The notes under the pieces were generated by a model. The model worked only from the letters and a program-made list of their open reading frames with translations. It made no database searches and was not told where the DNA came from. A stretch of DNA of 64,000 nt from Prorocentrum cordatum (Eukaryota; Sar; Dinophyceae; Prorocentrales; Prorocentraceae): positions 157,496 through 221,495 of the forward strand of contig CAUYUJ010014773.1 of assembly GCA_963575745.1 (NCBI GenBank). Direction: 5' to 3'. Each line of letters opens with the position of its first letter. The first letter of the stretch is position 1. Positions 57,885 through 64,000 of this stretch are shown here, piece after piece. A program made the position numbers and the translations under genes.

Positions 57885-58235
57885 TTCGCAATGCAATCAT
57901 CTGGAAAACATTGAGTGCAATGAAATGCAACACAAAACCATACAACGAACTGCAAAGCAATGCAATGCACTACCGAGCAATGCCAGGCAATACAAAGCAA
58001 CGCGTTCCAATGCAATGCAAAGCATCGCGAAACAATGCGAAGCAATACGCACCAATACACAGCAATGAAAAGCAACGCGTAATCAAAGACGATGCACAAC
58101 AATGCGCATCAATGGAAACCAATGCAAGGCATCGCAAATGAAGCAAAACACAATTTATGTAATGCAGCGCAAAATAGCGCAACACAATGCAAAGCAACGC
58201 GAAGCAATGCAGAGCAATGCAACACAATGCGGTGA
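57885..58235 (+). repeat. CAATGCAAAG degenerate decamer array
   Basis: About 30 degenerate copies of (G)CAATGCAAAG/AAGCAATGCG. It is the complement of the TTGCTTGGCATTGC arrays at 36.3 and 44.4 kb and replaces what would be the start of a fifth satellite unit. Confidence 0.75.
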
Positions 58236-58530
58236 CGAGGCGGCGGGCGGCGACGACGCGGCGACCAGCAGCGAAGGCGGCCACACGGCGGCCAGACCCG
58301 ACGCGCAGGTCCAGACGATGGGCGGCGACGGGGCGGCGATGGCAACCACAAGGCAGCGGACCCGACGCGCAGGCCCAGACGACGGGCGGCGACGAGGCGG
58401 CGACGGGGCGGCGACGGCGACCGCACAGCCGCCAGACCAACGCGCAGGGCCAAACGACGCGCGGCGATGGGGCGGCGACGGGGCGGCGACTGCGATCACA
58501 TGTTCAGCAAACCGACGCGCAGGCTTAGTT
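58236..58530. repeat. ~75-85 bp GC-rich tandem repeat
   Basis: Three to four copies of GACCCGACGCGCAGGCCCAG, ACGACGGGCGGCGACGAGGC, GGCGACGGGGCGGCGA and a CACA-containing end. Confidence 0.75.
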
Positions 58531-59270
58531 CCACAGCGAACAATCAAGATTCCCTAAAGTGAGCGTTTCTTTATTCGGCATTTCGACGTTCGGCGGAAGG
58601 GGGGCGGGGGGAGGGGGGGGGGTCTGGCTCCGGACCTCTGGTCACTGCGACTGTTTGCAACCATGTGCACTATGGGGGAAACTCCACCTGCTCGAAACAG
58701 GCGCCAAAAACAGCCAAGATCTACTCCATTGGGGGGGGGGTGCGAAAGCCCGCGCCGATCGGCAAAACAATGAATGAGAAAATTACCCCCTAAATCCAAA
58801 CACTGTTTGGGGAATGTGCTCCTACTTTGCCACCTGGCCAGCCGATAGCCATCCAATTCTCGGGGCTCCGTTCTTCCAGAGAGCTGCGAAAGTCTAGGTT
58901 CTTGCTCGCGGCATGGACGTTTTGTCGCCCGCGTCGCACTCGCCTCGGCGTCGCGCAGATTTCGCATGAAAATGGCGCTCCCGCCTCGGCGTGTAGGTTA
59001 CTCTCGCCGAGTTGTCGTGCCCCGCGCGAGCGGGCGACTCGCTCCCCTGGTCCAAACTCCGTGCACATGTTGTTTAGACGTGGCTTTCCGCGCAGGCACG
59101 GCGCACATTTCCGTCGTCGAATTGCACGAAAAGAGCAGCGGCAGCGGGGCCGCGCGAGACCTGGCATAATGCTGCCCCCGCCGCAATTCATTTGTGCATG
59201 AAAATGGCTGTGCTGTTGCAGCGTGGCCCACGATTCGTATTCGCCGCGCTCAGCGGAAGTTTCGCCGCGC
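58531..59270. other. Unassigned, with poly-G runs
   Basis: G runs at 58612-58621 and 58732-58740. No gene, and no repeat beyond CGCGAGCGGGCGA motifs shared with 50.1-50.6 kb. Confidence 0.45.
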
Positions 59271-59444
59271 CCGTAGATTTAAAACGGGCCTGTCCTCTTA
59301 CAGGGGGATTTTGGACGACAAATAAAAAACAGGAACAAACATCCAAAATTATTCAAAAATGATATAAAAATGGTCCCCATACTATTTTGTGACTATTTTT
59401 GAATATTCCCCCTGTATAGGGACAGGCCCGACTTAACCGTAGAT
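59271..59444. mobile_element. MITE copy 1 (158 bp) with exact 8-bp TSD
   Basis: The element 59279-59436 is flanked by CCGTAGAT (59271-59278 and 59437-59444). Left end TTAAAACGGGCCTGTCC; the right end complemented reads TTAAGTCGGGCCTGTCC, and both continue to TACAGGGGGA after three mismatched bases, so the TIR is at least 30 bp. The interior is AT-rich and non-coding. An 8-bp duplication is usual for hAT and some other cut-and-paste superfamilies; the ends do not allow a firm assignment. A second copy is at 9029-9191. Confidence 0.85.
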
Positions 59445-60630
59445 GGACAACGAAGTGGAACCCTTGGCTCCGCTCCCCCCTTTCCCCCCTCGATCCAAAG
59501 TTGGCCTTGGGCATTCGGGAGCGCGGGCTCGAAACGACCAAAAAAGTGGATCCCCCAGGGCTTCCAGCAGGCCGGACGCCAACTTTGAGTCTGGGGGGAG
59601 ATGGGGGGATGGGGTGGGGCGAACATGGGGTCGAAAACGAAGGGGCTCCACATTTGTATCCCCTTACTGTCCCGCCCCTGCGCGGACGCCAAGTCGTCGG
59701 AAGCGGGACCGCGTGCGAGCGCTTTCCGTTCGCTAGGTGGGAACGCGTTCCAATCCCAGTATCAAGTTGTGCCACAATCGATTACTTCGTCATGGGAGGG
59801 AGGGTGGGAATTGTCGGTGCCCGCTGGCGGGGTCGACCTGGCTAACTTACTCCTGCTCCAGCTCATTCTCATCCTCCTCCACGGTGGCGAGACAAGGCTC
59901 CAACCAACCGTCAAGCGACCAAACGTTTCTGATCTTCGAGCGGCTTCCGTCCGGGCCCGTCCGGGCCTCGGGGCCCTCCCACGCCAGCTGCTGCTTCCAG
60001 CGTCTGCTCCGTCTCCTCCACTGCTCCCTGTTCCTCCGTCTGCTCCCCACCAATGCGCCTCTGCCGCTCTTCATTCAGATCCCACTGCCCGTGCGCCCTG
60101 TCTTCCCTGTTGCCTACATGTTCCCTCTCCCTGCTAATCCATGGCGGGCGTGCCGATATCTGCATCGCCTCACGCTGCGCCCGCTCCATGTCCAGCTCCT
60201 GCGGGTGCACTGGAGTGGTGCTCAGCAGCGGGCACCCCAGAAAAGAACACCGATGAGGAGCAGTGGCGGGGAGGGGAGGAAGGCAGGGGTCCGCCAGACC
60301 TGGCCCGATAGAGGCTCGAGGGCGTTCGAAATGCCTGCCTTCCGCACACTGTATTATTTTCCCGCACTTGTTGGGACAAGCGAGAAACTGCGGAGCATCA
60401 CCTCTTCACATGTGAAGCTGAAACACTCGTATATTCAATTTTTTCGCAATGCCAGCGTGCGTACAGCCGCCTCTGTGTTGTCAACGTTGCCCGCACAAGA
60501 TCTCTCCAGCACGACGTTGGGGCCGTTGCCGTAACTCTCTAAGGCGGCTGGACGACCTGTAGCAGTATTAGGAACATGTCTGTCCGCCACGAAGGCGTGT
60601 ACCCTTCCAGCGTGCCAGTGCGCCCTTGTC
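59445..60630. other. Unassigned; partner of the 50.86-50.96 kb segment
   Basis: 59735-59850 repeats the 50.86 kb segment in the same orientation. No recognised gene; overlapping open frames on both strands are Pro/Arg/Ser-rich. Confidence 0.4.
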
Positions 60631-60735
60631 CTCCTGCAGCTCCAGCTGATGCTCCTCCTCCTGCTCCTCCTGCTTATCCTCCTCCTCCTCCTCCTCCTCG
60701 TCCTCCTCCTCCTCCTCCTCCTCCTCCTCCTCCTC
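60631..60735. repeat. CCT microsatellite
   Basis: A CCT-rich run followed by unassigned sequence to about 61000. Confidence 0.85.
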
Positions 60736-61009
60736 TCCTCCCCCACGCGGGAGCCTCTTGTGCACGCGGGCGCCCATGCCCACTGTACGAGGACATCCCT
60801 GCCCTGCTTTGTGCCGTAAATCGACAGAGACAACGCGGCCCCTGGAAACCCACGTGCATCGTAAGATGGCTCCTGTGATGTGGGGCAACGTAAATCCCAC
60901 CAGCCTCCTGGGCGTGAGTGCTTTAAGGCGTTTCTTCTTCCAACCCCTTTCTTCCTCTTCGGGGAAAGGGAGCATCACTGTTCCTTGTTAATCTACCCCC
61001 CCCCCACCT

Positions 61010-61430
61010 AGCGGGCGACAACCCCGGGACCATGCGGGCCCCCCGGCCATCCCTGTCAAAAACAATACAAACACCAAAATCTGCATCATGCGCGGACGCT
61101 CCGCGATCACTTTGAATTTGTTCATGTCAGGGACGGCGGGGGTGCAGGCATGTTGCCTGCTGTGTGCATTGCCAGCACCCCCTACCATCTTTTGCAAAAG
61201 ACAATACAAAATACACTTGGTCTCCAAATCTGACTCATTCGCGGACTCCCCGCGACCACTTCGCATTGGTTCTTGGCTGGGGAGGCGAGGGACCGCATAC
61301 TGGCTGCTGTGAGCAACGCCAACACCCCCCAGCCATCCCCTGCAACAGCAATCACAAAGTGCACTTTGCACCCCAATCTGGATCATGCGCGGACGCCCCG
61401 CGATCATTTTGCAGTGGTTTCTGACAGGGG
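61010..61430. repeat. ~148-bp tandem repeat, three copies
   Basis: The anchor ATCATGCGCGGACGC(T/C)CCGC occurs at 61085, 61233 (diverged) and 61382, periods 148-149 bp. The same units share CCATCCC(C)TG and the CAGCACCCCC-type junction. Confidence 0.85.
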
Positions 61431-61433
61431 CCC

Positions 61434-61525
61434 ACGCACACACACATGCACACACACACACACTTACACACTTACACACTTACACAATTACACACTTACG
61501 CACTTACGCACACACACACACACAC
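61434..61525. repeat. CA / TTACACAC microsatellite
   Basis: ACAC with ACTTACAC units. Confidence 0.9.
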
Positions 61526-62640
61526 GGCGAGTGCCAGAAACCTTGAACCCACCATCTCTTAGCGCCGCAGCTTTTACTTCCGCCAGTTTCCGCTGGTTTG
61601 CTTCCGCTGGCGGAGGGGGCCTCGTTTTAGCTCCGCCGCCTTCCACCGGCCTTCCGCCGAGGAAGAGATGGCAACTCCTTCGACCCTCGAAGGCAAGGCC
61701 TTTTCTGGAATGCCCCACGTGTATTCGACCCCCGATCGCCGGGAAGGGACTCGAGCAGCACTGGGCGAGCTTCGCGGACCGGGCGCGGCCAGCGGGCGTT
61801 CTGCTGGCGCGGGCGGCCGCGCGGGCGGGCGGGCTCGGCAGGGCCTGGGTGAGCCGCACGGCCGGCGCGGCCAGCGGCCGCTCGGATCGGCGATCACAAA
61901 GCCGCGCGCAGGCACCGCGATGGGCGGCAAGGGGCGGGCCTACCCAATCGGGGACTTACTGGGCCTTCAACCCAGACCCGGGTCAGTCAAGCCCTGCAGG
62001 ATCCTGCAGGATCCTGCAGGATCCTGCGCACAAGCCCGGGCCAAGGCGCCCCTGGCCCTGCAGGATCCTGCAAGATCCGGCGCCCGGGCTGACCCCCGTT
62101 TGCATGGACCCCCGTCTCCCCAGCCCCGACCCAATCGGGGCTTCTTAAACGGGGGTTTAGCTAAACTGGGGCCTAGGCTTCTCCATCTGCCCCCGTTGCT
62201 GTACCCCCGTCTGCGGCGCCCAGGCCCCCCTCAACGGGGGCATAGCCAAACGTGGAAATCGGCGTTCCCCGTGCCCCCGCTTGCTATGCCCCCGTCTCCT
62301 GGCGCCCTGACCCCACGGCCCTCCCTGGGCCCCCCGGGGCCCCATCTGGACATTGCCCCTGCTGCGGCCGCCGAGCGAGGCCGACGGCCCGACGCTGCCG
62401 CTAGCGGGGCCCGAGCTCCGCGCCCGCCGGCTGCCACGGCTGCCCCGCCTGCGCGCCCGCGGCGGATCGGCAGCGCAACGGGCTCTCGCGCGGCCGCCTC
62501 CGCGCGGGGCTCCCGCTCGAGGAAGGCGGCGCTTTCTCTGTGCAGCGTTTCGTCGCTTGCCTCTCAACGCTTTTGCCCGTTTGGGGGGGAGGCCTTCCGA
62601 AACCTCCCGTGGGGACCTCCAGGGGTCAGGATCGGCGACA
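61526..62640. repeat. GC-rich interval with a CTGCAGGATC minisatellite
   Basis: Decamer units of CTGCAGGATC recur at 61992-62030 and 62060-62080. A ~35-bp direct repeat, TGCCCCCGTTGCTGTACCCC-like, is at about 62190 and 62270. A plus-strand open frame spans the region but is Pro/Ala/Arg-rich and unrecognised. Confidence 0.6.
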
Positions 62641-63330
62641 CAACAAATGCCAATCTGGGGCCTCGTACTTCATCATCCTGCTCGTCTTCCTGTTCCTCCT
62701 GTTCTTCCTCTTCCTCCTGCTCCTGCTCCTGCCCCTGTTCCTCCTCCTCCTCCTCCTCCACATCCTCCTCATCCTCCTCCTCCTCGCCTTCTCATCATCC
62801 TCCCTCCACCTCCCCCTCCCCTTGGCCAACTATTCCCGCTCCGCTCACTCTCGCCCCCCCTCCCCCCCCTCCGCCTCCGTCCCCACCTCTTCGCCGAAGG
62901 CTCCCACAGCCGTTGCTGCCGTGTCACGGCCTCGTAAGTCTCAGTCAGGTCCACCTGAGGGTGGCGCGCCAGCGGTCCCACCTCACTGACTGTATCCTGC
63001 TGCTGCTTCTTACTGCCACGCCCGTCCAGGGCGCCTCGCACGGGTGTGGCGCGCCCAGTGAATCATGTGCCCGGGCACGCTCGAGCGCCTTCGTCACGTC
63101 AGACTTGGAAACAGAGCGGACGCGTGCTCAGATCAGATCGTACATTCGTACATCATGCAATTTCGCTTCCTTTCCCCCTCCTCGTCCTCCTCCTCCTCCT
63201 CCTCCTCCTCCTCCTCCTTCTGCCCATCCTCCTCCTCCTCCTCCTCCTCCTCCTCCCTCCTCCTCCTCCTCCTCCTCCTCCTCCTCCTCCTCCTCCTCCT
63301 CCTCCTCCTCCTCCTCCTCCTCCTCGTGTG
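62641..63330. repeat. TCC/CCT microsatellites
   Basis: CCT-rich DNA at 62680-62830 and a near-perfect CTC run at 63177-63325. The interval between shows no feature. Confidence 0.85.
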
Positions 63331-63639
63331 TACCAACACTGAGCTGCAATAGCTATGTATGTCTGGGTGCGCGGCCGATGGTAATAATTAAAGGGTGGAT
63401 GCGCGACGCACCGTAGACGCAGTCGAAAAAAAAGGCCCAACGGGGAAGGGGAACAGCGAGCCGCTGCTAAGCGGGCACGAACGTGCAGGTAGTTGTGCTC
63501 TCCCAGATCCGCCACCCCAAACTCCTCAAAACCACGTCCCTCCCCGAGGGTGCCGCTGCAGCCTTGCTGTGCTGGAGCCGTCAGTGAACTCAGCTTGGTG
63601 AAACAATATGTGAACGCAAGGCGCCAAAAGTCCTCCTGA

Positions 63640-63960
63640 ATATCCTCCTCCTCCTCCTCCTCCTTCTCCTCCTCCTGCTCCTCCTCCTCCTCCTCCTCCT
63701 CCTCCTATTCGTCCTACTCTACTCCTCCTCCTCCTCCTCCTCCTCGTCCTTCTCCTCTTCCACCTCCTCCACCTCCTCACCCTCTGCTCCAGCTGCCGCT
63801 GCTCTTCCTTCTCCTCCTCATCCTGATCCCCCCCTCCTGCTCCTGCTCCTTCTATCCTCCCGTTCCTCCTCCTTCTCCTCCTCCTCCTCTGCTTTTCCCC
63901 TCCTCCTCCTCCTCCTCCTCCTCCATCCAGAAACTTCTGGACACCTCCGACAACATCATC
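63640..63960. repeat. CCT microsatellite at the window end
   Basis: CCT/TCC tract with CTG and CGT interruptions. The preceding 63331-63639 and the final 40 bp carry no recognisable feature. Confidence 0.85.
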
Positions 63961-64000
63961 AAACAACCATCCGAAAACTGTCCGGACTCACCCAGGAATT

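Noticed and set aside
61668-63416. Plus-strand open frame of ~580 codons
   Set aside because: Pro/Ala/Arg/Ser composition, runs through CCT microsatellites, no recognisable domain; high GC alone explains its length.

Overview
This is nuclear DNA from a eukaryote, most probably a dinoflagellate. Four things point there. (1) Three sequences resemble the dinoflagellate trans-spliced leader (DinoSL), all in the same orientation. (2) There are two LINE retrotransposons of an APE-endonuclease/reverse-transcriptase type that dinoflagellate genomes carry in large numbers. (3) The gene content is very sparse in GC-rich DNA swamped by simple and complex tandem repeats. (4) Every recognisable coding segment lies on the minus strand, as in dinoflagellate unidirectional gene arrays. 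The genus cannot be fixed from the sequence; a high-GC free-living form of Prorocentrum type is my guess only.

Layout. 1-2.0 kb: three copies of a ~0.8 kb tandem unit. 2.0-5.9 kb: mosaic of dispersed repeat families (called R1 and R2 here), a TIR element and a long hairpin. 5.9-12.9 kb: mainly microsatellites (GAG, GAT, CTGT/ACAG) with one 163-bp MITE at 9.03 kb. 13.1-18.84 kb: a decayed LINE (LINE2), apparently full length, with a DinoSL-like 5' end. 19.2-24.3 kb: two ankyrin-like exon fragments around a compact retrogene-like ORF with three Stc1-like zinc modules. 24.9-30.6 kb: hairpin elements, 84-85 bp satellites and CCT tracts. 30.6-31.96 kb: the best host gene, a TraB/PrgY-type protein. 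32-36.5 kb: palindromes and dispersed repeats. 36.5-38.1 kb: one solo unit of the large satellite. 38.44-43.68 kb: a LINE insertion (LINE1) with a perfect 16-bp target-site duplication, an A8 tail and one frameshift. 43.8-53.3 kb: minisatellites and duplicated segments. 53.4-57.9 kb: a four-copy array of the ~1.0-1.3 kb satellite. 57.9-64 kb: further tandem repeats, a 158-bp MITE with an 8-bp target duplication, and CCT tracts.

How the parts relate. The coding content is one plausible host gene (TraB), one probable retrogene (Stc1-like), ankyrin exon remnants and retrotransposon proteins. The window looks like a record of reverse transcription. A spliced-leader-like 5' end precedes both LINE2 and the Stc1-like ORF. 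In LINE1 a third leader-like sequence lies 24 nt past the RT stop codon, upstream of 1.7 kb of unrecognised sequence that ends in the A tail and target duplication; this order is what a LINE/mRNA template-switch chimera would give. All repeat alignments here were done by eye; copy numbers and boundaries are approximate unless exact bases are quoted.
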